Shown here one piece after another: positions 35,394-46,013 of a stretch of DNA of 64,000 bases. Source of the stretch: Selaginella moellendorffii (taxonomy: Eukaryota > Streptophyta > Lycopodiopsida > Selaginellales > Selaginellaceae); NCBI RefSeq assembly GCF_000143415.4, contig NW_003314308.1, positions 1,399,350 through 1,463,349 of the forward strand, written 5' to 3'. Under the pieces are notes generated by a model. The model saw only the letters and a list, made by a program, of their open reading frames with translations, was not told the DNA's origin and did no database searches. The position numbers and the translations under genes were made by a program. Positions within the stretch are counted from its first letter, which is position 1, and each line of letters starts with the position of its first letter.

Positions 35394-37979
35394 ATGTTCT
35401 GCCATGCTCCAAGTGGACTACTGGTCACTGCAGATCTCGAAGAAGATCGTCTTCGCATTTCAAGTCCAACCACAGGCTCAAAGGATTGGTATGCGTCTCG
35501 GCTGAGAAGTTGTCACGGGTTAGACGAAGGTAGAAGCATCCATGCCAGCATTCGTTCCAGCGGCCATGGTGGAAGCCGTTTCCTGGGGAATCTCCTGGTC
35601 CAGATGTATGGTAAGCATGGTAACTTCGATCTCGCGCTTGAAACGTTCGGCCACATTCAAGAGCCAAACGTTTTCTCTTGGACCATCTTGATTGCAGCAT
35701 TTGCCCGGAATGGCCATTACCAGCGGGCATTTGAGCTCCTGTGCAGAATGCAAAACGAGGGAGTGAGATTCAACGCGGTGACAATCTCGAGCGTGTTGAC
35801 GGCTTGCAGGGACATCAAACAGGCTCGAGAACTGGAAAGGCTGGCAGCAGTGGCTGGTTTTGGGGGCGAGGAGAGGATACTTCGCAGCCTCATCCATGCG
35901 TATGGAGAATGTGGTAGTGTGGACGACGCTCGGGAGGTTTTTGACGCCATGGAAGCTGCTGGAGACCTTGTCTCTTGCACGGCTTTGATGGGAGCGTATG
36001 CTCGAAACGGGTATAGCGTGGAAGCTCTGAGGCTGTTCCAGAAGATGAGCTTGGAAGGCGTCAGGCTCGACAAGATCAGCTTTGTGAGCGTCATAAACGC
36101 ATGTGCCTGTGCTAGAGACTTGCGGCGAGGTAAGCTCTGTCACGAGCTCTTGACACAAACTGGTTTGGACACTGATTTGACTTTGCAGAACACTCTCCTG
36201 AGCATGTATGGGAAGTGTGGAATGCTCGACGAGCTGCACGATATGTTCTGCATTATACAAGCTCCAGACACTGTTTCCTACAACTCGATCATCTCGGCTC
36301 TTGCTCACAACTCCCAGCCTAGGCAAGCTCTCTTTTTATTTCGATGTATGCTGCTTGACGGCAGTCTACCAAGTCTAGTCACATTCATCTCTGTCGCTCA
36401 CGCTTGCGGGTGCATAGGTGATTCTAGGCCAGCTGCGGTTATCTGTTCGCTGATTCGAGAGTGTTGTGGAGTTACCACCAGCAATTCGGTTTTGAGATCG
36501 GCTATAGTTGTGATGCATGGAAGGTGTGGAGACGTGGAAGCAGCAAGGGAGGCTTATGAATCTTACGCAAAGGACGAGCTAGGCTGCACGTCAATGGTTG
36601 CTGCATACGTTCAAAACCACAAATTTGGTCGAGCTCTGGGCTTGTTCCGACGCATGCACCTCGAAGGCATTAAGCCCAACAAGGTAACCTTTCTCAGCGC
36701 TCTCGATGCATGCAGCAACACTGGAGATTCTTCTCAAGCGAAAACTGTCCATGGTTGTGTTATTGACGCAGGATACGAGACGGACCACGAGATTGGGAAC
36801 GCGAGAATCAGCATGTACGGGAAATGTGGGAGTTTGGAGCAAGCCAGAAAACTCTTCGACATGAAAACGTACAAGGACGTGCTCACTTGGACAGGAATGG
36901 CGGGAGCTTATGCACGTAACAAGGAAGAAACTCAAGGTCTGAAGCTCTTTAAGGAGATGCAACTCAACGGGATCAAGCCGAACAAGGTAGCGTTTGTGGT
37001 GGCATTGGATGCCTGTGCTAACTCGGGCAGCAGCTTCGTTCTGTCGCAAGGGAGGAGACTTCACGAACAGGTTAGCGAGAGCGCGCTTGAAAGGGACACT
37101 GCAGTGGGAAACTGCCTTATAAACATGTACGTCAGCTGCGGGAGCTTGGAAGACGCAAGGACGCAGCTAGAGAAGATGGAGAACCAGAGGAACTTGACTT
37201 CGTGGAACACTATGGTGTGTGGACTCGCCAGGAGCAGCGGGCACGAGGAGCAGGCTCTGGACCTGATTTCCCTCATGGACTTGGAGGGAGTAGCACCCGA
37301 TGTCATCACCTTTTCCAGCGCTCTTGAGGCTTGTGCTAGCACCGCAGCTCTAGCTCGCGGCCAAATGATCCATGCTCGGATTGTCGAGAGTGGTGATGCG
37401 CTCGATCTTCACACGAATTTGGTTCTGGGGACTTGCCTCGTCAACTTATACGGCAAGTGCGGCAGTCCAGAGAGAGCAAGACAGGTGTTTGAGGAAATTC
37501 GTAGTAGCGGCGACACCGTCTTGTGGAATGCAATGATCGGAGCTTATACTCGGCACGGGCGTGTCGGGGAGGCAGTGGAGCTGTTCCAGGCTTTAGTTGT
37601 CGAGGGCGTTGCTCCAGACAAGGTGACCTTCGTCTCCATCCTGGCTGGCTTTTGCCATGGCTGCCATCAGCAGGAGGAAGCTGCGGCCGCGGAGCATTTT
37701 CTTCTTATGGACGAGTTCATGATTAACCCGGGAGTCGAGCACTTCACTTGCTTGATGGATCTTTTGGCGAGGAAAGGGCGGCTTCTTGAGGCCGAGGAAC
37801 TGCTCAAGGCAATGCCGTTTCAACCCCAAGGAATCAACCTGGTGTCGCTCTTGGCCGCGTGCAAGCGCTACCAGGAGGTCGAACGAGCCGAGTCAACCGC
37901 CGAGTTTATCATGAAGCTTGATCCCACACAAGCACCGGCTTACGTGCTCTTGTCCGATGTGTATGCTGCTGCAGCCTAG
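35394..37979 (+). CDS. PPR protein, PLS-like, organelle RNA-binding
   Basis: An intronless gene codes for about 861 residues. It opens with the typical PPR entry block DWYASRLRSCHGLDEGRSIH then LGNLLVQMYGKHGNFDLALE. Repeats follow through the protein, for example FSWTILIAAFARNGHYQRAF and NARISMYGKCGSLEQARKLF. The first ATG in frame is 35394; the codon at 35379 is GTG. No clear transit peptide precedes the first repeat, so targeting is uncertain. The end, APAYVLLSDVYAAAA then stop, breaks off inside the E-motif region, so no E+ or DYW domain is present. A second copy of the last coding bases lies about 600 bp downstream. The start sits 15 nt after the kinesin stop on the same strand. Confidence 0.88.
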   Translation: MFCHAPSGLLVTADLEEDRLRISSPTTGSKDWYASRLRSCHGLDEGRSIHASIRSSGHGGSRFLGNLLVQMYGKHGNFDLALETFGHIQEPNVFSWTILIAAFARNGHYQRAFELLCRMQNEGVRFNAVTISSVLTACRDIKQARELERLAAVAGFGGEERILRSLIHAYGECGSVDDAREVFDAMEAAGDLVSCTALMGAYARNGYSVEALRLFQKMSLEGVRLDKISFVSVINACACARDLRRGKLCHELLTQTGLDTDLTLQNTLLSMYGKCGMLDELHDMFCIIQAPDTVSYNSIISALAHNSQPRQALFLFRCMLLDGSLPSLVTFISVAHACGCIGDSRPAAVICSLIRECCGVTTSNSVLRSAIVVMHGRCGDVEAAREAYESYAKDELGCTSMVAAYVQNHKFGRALGLFRRMHLEGIKPNKVTFLSALDACSNTGDSSQAKTVHGCVIDAGYETDHEIGNARISMYGKCGSLEQARKLFDMKTYKDVLTWTGMAGAYARNKEETQGLKLFKEMQLNGIKPNKVAFVVALDACANSGSSFVLSQGRRLHEQVSESALERDTAVGNCLINMYVSCGSLEDARTQLEKMENQRNLTSWNTMVCGLARSSGHEEQALDLISLMDLEGVAPDVITFSSALEACASTAALARGQMIHARIVESGDALDLHTNLVLGTCLVNLYGKCGSPERARQVFEEIRSSGDTVLWNAMIGAYTRHGRVGEAVELFQALVVEGVAPDKVTFVSILAGFCHGCHQQEEAAAAEHFLLMDEFMINPGVEHFTCLMDLLARKGRLLEAEELLKAMPFQPQGINLVSLLAACKRYQEVERAESTAEFIMKLDPTQAPAYVLLSDVYAAAA

Positions 37980-39039
37980 AGAAACCATGGTGAGGTCTAA
38001 GGTGTCTGACCAAGTTACAATCGAATATTCAGGGAAAAGATGCCACTGGGTTCCAGACATCGCATAGAGGAATAAAAGGCAGCCATGGAAAGGAAGAACC
38101 TCTTCCTCCAGCTGCTTTGAAGCAACCTGGAATCCAGGATTTCAAGGATGAACACTGGCACATAGTAGATCATCTAGTAGATTGAGAAGTCCATTTTGAA
38201 AATATTACGGTTGATAGCTTGGTACATGATTCTTGTTCAGCCTTGCTTTTACGAATCAGCTGAAAAGAGTTCTTCAGGGCGACGCTCTGTTTGTTTGGAA
38301 AATAATCATCGATTATCAGATCGAAGACCGGATTTGTTGGCGAAGGCAGAATAGCGATTGAAGTGACATGCTACAGAATGAAGATTTGCCACAACATGGT
38401 CATTGAAAGATTGCATCCTTGCTGAATATCAGAAGCCTTTGCCGCTGAGCAATTAGGTGTTCAAGGTGTCTTTGGTCTAGAATTTCCTTCTTATGGGGCG
38501 TGTTCAAACCGACTGCCTGTTTATCATTCAGCCTCAGGCACCGCCTTACGTGCTCTTGTCCGATGTGTAATCTGAGCTTCCTTCTAGAATCATGGTGGCC
38601 AAAAGCGAGACCATGTATAGATTAAAAACTTCACCCCTCCGTTTGCATGCACGCTACTATTATAAGAGGCCAGTTTTCAAACTTTCATACCGTTAGCTTG
38701 CTGGGAAAAAGAAGAACACAAAGGCTGGTACAAGTTTCAAAAGGCGCCCCTGGATACATTATTGATTGACTTGCAAACAACGGGAGACCGGAATGTCGAA
38801 TCGAATTCAAATAGACAAAAGAATTCGGGCTTTGCAGCTGGTAGATTAGAGAAACGGTGGAAATTGAGAGAGGAAGACCAGGGAGATAGACAAGAATGTA
38901 AATCGGTCGTCATGCATGCAACGCTGCTCAGGCTGCTGCTCTGCTGACAAATTGAAAACATAATCAGTAAGGTTTTTAGTGTGTGGGTTGTCCCGAGCGT
39001 CGTGTTTTAAAACGCGTATGGTTCGGATGAAATATATCA
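37980..39039. other. Intergenic region PPR / ZF-HD with a partial PPR-end copy
   Basis: No intact gene is visible in 1,060 bp. At 38537-38571 a copy of the PPR 3' end (TTACGTGCTCTTGTCCGATG plus flanks) lies downstream, with similar bases after it (an ATCATGGTG element at about 38590 against CCATGGTG at about 37985). I read it as a leftover of a local duplication. Confidence 0.55.
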
Positions 39040-39625
39040 TCAGGGCTGCTGCTGATGTTGGTGTAGAGGAGAAGGATTGAGCACCGAAGCTGGATCGGAG
39101 AGAAGATGGTGGTGGTGGTGGTGGTGCTGCATATCATGAGGCGGCGGAGGAGGCGGAGCAGCAGCGCCACCAGCAGCACCGCTACCTGGACCGGGTGGAA
39201 CGTTGGCACCACCAATAGATGAGGAGGAGGGACTGCCGAGAGACGACCTCTTTCCAAACGTATGCTTGTTGTTGTGCATCCACACCTTGAGGACGTGCCG
39301 CTTGACCCCGACCTCGGCACAAAAGTGCTGCACCGCCGCCTCGTCATGCTTCTGGATCCTCCACCCCACCTTCTCCGCAAACATGTACATCTTCTCCTTC
39401 TGGTCCATGCTGAACTTGGTCCGGAACCGCTTCTTCATACTCAGTGGCGACATGTCGTGGTGATCGCCCTCGCCCCGGCTGCTCAGCGCCAACAGGCTCA
39501 TGGGGGCGTTGCCTGTTCGTGGCCCCAGCGACGCCGCCGAGGATGCTGCAAGCGGCAAGGCGGAAGCAGTAGCAGCAGCAGTATTGCAAGTGGTCTGTAG
39601 TGCGCTTGGAGTGTGGCCACCACCT

Positions 39626-39660
<35 letters not shown>

Positions 39661-40188
39661 GAGAACACCAGCAGCGATGGCGGCGGCCTTGCGGTTGCGT
39701 TCTCTCCTGTTCATGTGGCAAATGTCGCAGACGAGGGGCTCGCCTTCCACCTCGCGCTTGTGGAAGTTGCGGTGGCAGTCGCAAGCGGCGCACTTGAGAG
39801 CCTCCATGGTGCCTTCCTCGCCGCAGGGCATGAATTCGCCGCACCCGTCCAGCGAATGGCCGCCGATGCTGGCCGCGTGGTTCTTGAGACACTCGCGGTA
39901 GTGTACCGTCTTGGATTTGGCGCCGCCGGCGCCGCCGCTGCTCTTCCCAGGCGGCACCATCACCAAGCTGCCGATTTGCTGCTTGCCATCGTCTCCTTCT
40001 CCTCCTGGCATCCCGTTTGTGGGAGTGCTTGCGAGCCTTCCCACCAGCTTGTCGTGGAGAGGTGGAGGAGGAGGCTGTGGTTCCTGACCTGGCGGCGCTG
40101 CTGCAAATGCAAGAGCGTCACCTCCAGACTCGGCCTTGAAACTGTCGGGCTGCATCGATGCTAGTATCCGCGAGCCACCCAGGAGCAT
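39040..40188 (-). CDS. ZF-HD (zinc finger-homeodomain) transcription factor
   Basis: ZF-HD proteins are plant nuclear factors that dimerise through a zinc finger and bind DNA by a homeodomain. The gene is intronless and codes for 382 residues. The zinc-finger dimerisation domain begins VHYRECLKNHAASIGGHSLD, continues GCGEFMPCGEEGTMEALKCA and CDCHRNFHKREVEGEP, with the Cys/His ligands in place. A Gln run (plus-strand 39627-39660) and an Ala/Ser linker separate it from the homeodomain: RFRTKFSMDQKEKMYMFAEK, VGWRIQKHDEAAVQHFCAEV, GVKRHVLKVWMHNNKHTFGK. The C-terminus is Pro/Gly/His-rich with a His run. The start at 40188 is the first ATG; 40194 is GTG. A CT-rich leader may extend to about 40,900. 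Confidence 0.94.
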
Positions 40189-42238
40189 GAACACTGCTCG
40201 AGAGAGAAAGAGCGAGCGTTGTTGTGGCCGCGCGGCCCGTGGCGAAGCTAGTTAGGAGCGCTTACTCCTCCCTCGGACTGGAAGCAGCATATATAGCGCA
40301 TCTGTGTGTGGTTGTGTGTAGAATTCCGCACCGCTATTATATTCAGCTGCCGCTACCGCATTTACCCGGTGACGAGCCCTGCCTCTTGTTCTTGCAGCCG
40401 CCACCACGACGTTGGAGATCTGCTTGGTTCATCACCACCACCCTCTCGGATCCGGATTGGCGGCTGCTGCTGCTGAAACACCACGATTCCTCCGTCGCCG
40501 CTGCTGCTGCTCCAACACCGCACTGGATGCCTGCTCCATAAAAACCCCATTCATGAATCAGTTAGTGCCCGGCTTTCTAAAGAAATCTCCCTCTCTCTTC
40601 CTCGAGCCCTCTAGAGCTCTCCCTCTCTTCTCTTCTAGCGCGTTGATCCTCTTGACACATTCTTATACTTGGAGGAAAAGGAAGGAAAACTACAACAGGA
40701 AACTGTGGCCGGGGTAAAAGGAAGAACCTTTTGCTTCTACCTAAGCTAATGAACATATTGATCGATCATCATCATCAAGAGATTCATGGGAAGCGTGATC
40801 AAGGAGAAGTTACCGACCTAGTAGCAATGCAGCAGCCGTAGCAGCAACAGCGGTCGAGAGGAAGATAGAGAGCGAGAAAGAGATGGATGAAGCAGCTGCT
40901 TCGAGAGAAAGAGAGAGAGATGGGGAGGATGATTTCAAGAGAGATTAGAGCTGGAGATGAGAGGCGAAGAGGAAAAGAAGTGATTTGAGGATGAAGACAG
41001 CCTGCTGCTGGCCATGGGCTGCTGCTGATGCAACAACAACAATGACCACTCCTCGTTGTTTCGTCGGAGCACAAATCCAAAAGATGCTTCTTTTGTTCCC
41101 GTGTGTCAAAGATAAAAAGGAAAAAGAAAGAAAACATAAACCAAGCTTTTTTACCGCGCCATGTGTACATTCATCGGACAGCCGAGTTGCTCGCTTCAAG
41201 CATTGCCATGAGAGAGAGAGAAAAAAAAAGGAAAAGAAAGCAAGCAGACGAAATGATCCCTCCTCCTGACTCACGGGAGAGAGAAACACTGGTAGTAGTA
41301 CCACAGACATTTAAACAAGGTTACTTAGCTGCGTCAAAACCATAATTGGTCGCCATGATAAAGCCATGGCAAGCAAGCTCCATACCATGGGTGTCCGGAG
41401 CTCGATTCCAACTCGCCGCCCCACCAAAAAATACCGTTAGCATGGAAATCACTCCCCACATTTTCTATACAGTTTGGCATTATTGTTCTGGCTTCATGTC
41501 GAGCTCGTTTAGTTGCAACATAACGTACTCAAACCGCAAAAACAACCCTTGGCTAGCTTGGTGTGTGAGGCCAGTCAAAGATTAAAGACCCAAGGCAAGG
41601 TCTGTAGAGTCAACTCCTGGAGATGGTATACAGAGTATGTAACGCGTCGAGCTCTTTGATTTTTTGTTGTAAAAGAAGAAACTTGTGGAAGAATTACATG
41701 TAGTTGTAGTAGTAAGAGAAAGGAGTTGGGCTTTTAGTCCGTCCGTGGGCGCGCGTACAACGTTCCTCTCGTGGGTCCCGGGCGCCCCGTGAGCTTCTGC
41801 CAAGCCAAAGCCACCCCACCACCAGCTTTGCATTTGCATTTACATTTACATTTGTCAAAGAGCAAAACAAGCGCAAAATCACAACACTGATCAATCATGG
41901 CATTCATGAATGGAACTTCGCTCTTTTGCTGTTATAAAAAGTTGGTGGCCTATTTAATGAGGGGCTTGACATGCCATGGCATGGTATATACAAGATACAG
42001 AGCATGGATTCCAGCAGCTAGTGGTCCATTCCATTCCAGAAAGGGCGAAGAAAGGATCACAGGGTCTCCCCTCCTCTCAACTTGTGCTGAACATTTTCTT
42101 AAATGCTGGGTGAGTAAGCCTGTGAGTAAGTGAGTGATCTGCACGATTCAGGAGGCAGCAGCAGCAGCAAGCAGGGCAGCAGCAGCACTTTTGCTTCTTT
42201 GCTGATTTGATTTGAAATGATGATGATGGAGTGACACC

Positions 42239-42268
42239 ATATATATATATGTATATATATATGTATAC
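42239..42268. repeat. (AT)n microsatellite
   Basis: Alternating AT with two single G interruptions (ATATATATATGTATATATAT pattern) lies in the gene-free region upstream of ZF-HD. Confidence 0.85.
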
Positions 42269-42460
42269 TAGTAGCCATGGAGGAAGTGCTTGTTTGTGGA
42301 CCCCTCTTCCTGAATCACTGCCCGTCCCGTTTCTATCATCACTCGTTGGAAGCAAAAGCATTTGAATTGAAGCGAGAGTCTATGTGTATGTGTGTGTCAT
42401 TCCACTGAGAGCAGCTGCCCTTTATAAGTTTTTGGGGAGACTTGCTGGGGACTTGCTTTC

Positions 42461-42490
42461 TGCTGCTGCTGCTGCTGCTGCTGTTGCTGG
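42461..42490. repeat. (CTG)n microsatellite
   Basis: TGC/CTG triplets repeat about eight times with one interruption (TTG). No reading frame with family resemblance uses them. Confidence 0.85.
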
Positions 42491-43208
42491 GCTGCTGAGC
42501 ACTGCTGATGCTGTGTTGGCGGTGTCGGTGTCTGTATGTGTGCTGTGCGGTGTGGTTTGTTGTTGCTATGCTTTCATAAATCACGGGTAAGAAAACAAAC
42601 AAGCAATCCGCCCTGCAACAACTGCTGCAACAGCAACAGCTGCTCCTCTATGTAAAGTGCACCTCTATTACAGCTCCTCTTTACATTCCAACCAAAGAGT
42701 GGAGAAAAGAGTGTATAATTGTATGCATGGCACTGCATGGCAGGCATCACACCATACAAACAAACAAACCATCGATTTATCTCATCACGGGGTCCTCTCG
42801 CCTAGTAATTATCCATGATCCACTACAAACAACGACACAAACAAGAGCAAGATATCATCTTATAAGCCAAGCTTTAAATTAATTTAGTCCACCTTCGTCT
42901 GTCTTCTCTCTCTCCGATTGTTTGACCGCATTTACTAGTGTTCCTAGTGTCTGTGAGCTAGTGTCTGCGAGCGACTTCACTTTATAAATTTTTTTCTAGA
43001 ACCCAGCAAGGTACATAGAATATTCTGGCCCTTGAGGCCAGTGCCAAGGATGGATCATGGATGGATGGAGGGAGCTCTTAGAAACTGTACCGCAACCAAG
43101 TAGCCGAGAAGGAATGATATGATGACCCGCAAGAACTCAAGCGTGGTGTGTTGGCCACTGGCTAGCTAGCTAGGCTAGCTAACTTATTCTTTAAACTTGA
43201 AAGTGGAA

Positions 43209-43260
43209 ATGGATCGATCGAGATGGATGCATGGATGAGTGGATGGATGGATGAATGGAT
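43209..43260. repeat. (ATGG)n / GGATCGAT-rich imperfect repeat
   Basis: Tetramers ATGG and GGAT recur imperfectly, with GATCGATC palindromes on both sides. It lies between ZF-HD and the DUF707 gene. Confidence 0.75.
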
Positions 43261-43582
43261 CGAGAGAGATCGATGGCTGCAAGATCCAAGCAAGTGAGCT
43301 ATACATAAGCTACGCGTACAAACAAACCACCAAAAACGATCAAAGCGTATTGCACGCGACCTGGTGTTATGACAGAGGTGGTGGTACCGTCAGGACGCCG
43401 TATGGCTCGACCGATAAGTACCGGACGGACGGAGGAGACTGAGCAAGCACAGGCAGCCCCCGGCGCGTGAGGCCGGACGGACTACGACACTCGTCGATTC
43501 GGTCCGTGAGACAAGCTCCCTCCCAAAAAGCATTTGTATTTACCTTTCTTTCCTTGGTGAGCATGGCGCACTAGGATCATTG

Positions 43583-45596
43583 CTATTGCCTCCGTGACCG
43601 CCGGTCGTATGGATCGATCCAGCATTTGTCGTCCTTCACAGCTGCCGTCCACCTCTTCTTGAACAGCCTCATTTCAGCCTGGGCACGCCTTCTTATCTGA
43701 AACAAGCAAACGCCCCGAGTAAGTGGCGGAAAGGTAGGCAAGACAAGATTTTTCTTGCACTGCTGCACAGACTCACCTCCTTTCTTGCGTCAACTCCCGA
43801 CCCAGCAGCCGGCTGCACGACGAAGTACCACGGTCAGCCACAAAAGCAGCGGCGATTCTAAAAGGGAGCGGGCGGGCGACTTACCGGAGGAGTATGGTCG
43901 TCGGCGGAGTTCTGCATGAACCAGGTGAGGTTAGACAGACTTTAATACCAGATTCTGACCTTGTTTATGGGGATGACTCCACCACCGAGCGATGGAATGC
44001 CGCGGTGTATGAGATACTGAGTGTCGACAACGCCAACATTCCTAGTTGGATCGCCCTGGAAAACGCTCTTGAGAATCACAAACAACCACATTTACTGCGA
44101 CAGACCTCCGCACAGTAGCCGAGCTTCATATCCATGCCCCATCCATGAACGAGGTCGTTCTAGAGGAGCACAACATTTTCGGAATCAAAATTACTCTCTG
44201 GTCCCCCACGAAATTAAATGGCCAGCTGAGGTACCTGAATGAGATGCCAGGCACATCGCCATGCAGAACGACTAAACACGGGAGCCATCATCTCCACCCA
44301 CCTACATAAACAGCGGACGAATAAAGAAAGTTTATACCAGCAGCTCTCTTACAACGACAGTACCCTGTACATGGAGGTTGTGTACTGTTGTTGCCACAAT
44401 ACTCTCTTCCTCGATTCATGTAGATCCTCCTGGAAACAAGTGAGAAGGCGTGAGTTTTCCACACACCAAGTTCCTGTCCAAATACTCACCGGTGGACCCT
44501 CGTCTTCTTGTTCCGGATAGTGATTCGATGATGGACTTCGGACGAAAGGGATGGATCCAAGGCCGGTTGCGATATCTGCAGCCCTTCTTTCCTCACGATT
44601 TCGAGGTATCTGGAAGCAAACAAACTCATCACTTGTCTTGAAATCCAAAAGCAAATAATAATCTAGCGAGAAACCTGTCTGCTCGGAAGTGATCCACTCC
44701 AAGGTCTTCATCCCACACAAAAATAAACTCGTACGCCGAAACAACATCTGGATGCATGAACCGTTTGGCAAACCACCTGAGCCAAGCAGCACACAAAAAC
44801 ATATTCAAAACAAGAAAGAGTGACTGTGAGCGACAATTGCAAACGAACCACTTTGTCTGGTTGATGGCCACAATATGGATGGCACTGCCGAACCAGGGAA
44901 GATCGCTCCAACGATCTACGACACCGTCGTAATGGAACAGCATTATCGTGAAGTTCGTCACCGGAAACTAGAATTCCAAAATAAAAGGTATGGTTCGCTT
45001 TGAGCATAAGAAGCCAAGGAACGTACTTTTCGAACGATTTGATCCACGCCTCGTTTCTGCTGGATTCCAGCTGCGATTGCTAACAAGCTTTTTTGCAAGG
45101 CCTAGGCAGTCACAAAAAAGAAAGGTACAGTGTTTCATAAAGCAATAGCTTGCTACCTTTTTCTTGGACGATCTCCACAGTGGTTTTAGTTCCATGTCCG
45201 ACGCTGCCTCTACAATTCCGCGTGGTAGCGCCTCGCTCCCTCGCGGACATCTCTTGCTCTGTAAGGTAAGGCACGCTCCAGCGGGCTGAGAATAAAGGAA
45301 AATATTTGATACGTACTCGGCATGCGATCGAGCTGGAGACAAACATGAGCGTGGAGCCATCCCAAATGCCATTGATCTGTAGCCAAAAAGATAAGCAAAA
45401 ACGCGATTTGGTCGACGATCAGAGCTTTGCTTACGTTGGTGTATTGGTCGCTGACGAGCAAACTACAGAGAAAGAGTGTGATCATGACGAAGGAAACAGT
45501 GACCAAGACCGTTCTCGGCTTCCAGACTCTGGCGATGGACTTGGCGCAAGCATCCGGCTCGACCTTCTGGCGATCGATCAATCCAAATGCGAGCAC
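43583..45596 (-). CDS. DUF707 family protein, type II membrane, putative glycosyltransferase-like
   Basis: About ten short exons encode a DUF707 protein, a plant family of unknown function thought to act in the secretory pathway. The N-terminal exon has a membrane segment (TVLVTVSFVMITLFLCSLLV) before SDQYTN. Then come DGSTLMFVSSSIACR, the hallmark SEALPRGIVEAASDMELKPL, and FTIMLFHYDGVVDRWSDLPW. Next are FIFVWDEDLGVDHF, RYLEIVRKEGLQISQPALDP and CGNNSTQPPCTG joined across an intron to WVEMMAPVFSRSAWRCAWHL. NDLVHGWGMDMKLGYCAQ and a basic tail ending DRRSRRQ finish the protein. The order is complete. The 5' end is uncertain: no ATG opens the first exon frame, and 45596 is a GTG, so an upstream exon or a downstream ATG is needed. 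Confidence 0.85.
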
Positions 45597-46013
45597 ATCA
45601 GCGATCCGCTAAGAAAAGAAAAAAGAAAGAAAGTATAGGTCTTGCCATTGCCGCGCCTGGATCGCTCCCCGGATGGATGTAGCAGCAAGAATCCAACGAT
45701 TAGGGGTCGCGCGAGAGGAGCACACAGCACTGTTGCTGGGCGGTGACCTATCAAGAAGAAAGAAGAAAGAGGAATAAAAGAAAAGAAGCTCCGCCTACTT
45801 CAAGACCACCCTCTCACGGCACTTGATCGTCCGTGTCACACACACATACACACATTTTTGCTTTCTTTCTCTCTTCTCTCTCCTTTCTGCTGGCCCGCCC
45901 TGCCACGCTGGACGCCAGCTCGGACGCCTAATTTGGGCGCGCTGACTGGATCGCGATCTAGCTCAAGTGGAGTGAGAGATGGGCAATGTCGTGTGATTCG
46001 TGGGCGAGCCGCG
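45597..46013. other. Divergent spacer DUF707 / KDSB
   Basis: This 417-bp region must hold both promoters and possibly the true first exon of the DUF707 gene. CA-rich and CT-rich tracts occur near 45,835-45,890. Confidence 0.4.

Larger units (their letters stand above)
40189..43582. other. 3.4-kb region without a protein gene, 5' of ZF-HD
   Basis: In the direction of ZF-HD the stretch 40,580-40,970 is CT-rich and looks like a transcribed leader. From 41,000 to 43,580 I find only simple repeats, AT-rich blocks and short frames without homology. Its size is unusual for this window, where most spacers are below 1 kb. Confidence 0.5.

Noticed and set aside
39344-39901. Alternative frames inside the ZF-HD gene
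   Set aside because: They are Gln/Ala and Gly/Arg-rich shadows of the GC-rich repeats and disagree with the complete ZF-HD frame.
42461-42490. (CTG)n as a poly-Leu or poly-Ala coding repeat
   Set aside because: The surrounding frame starts and stops within 70 codons and lacks any domain, so it is a microsatellite.
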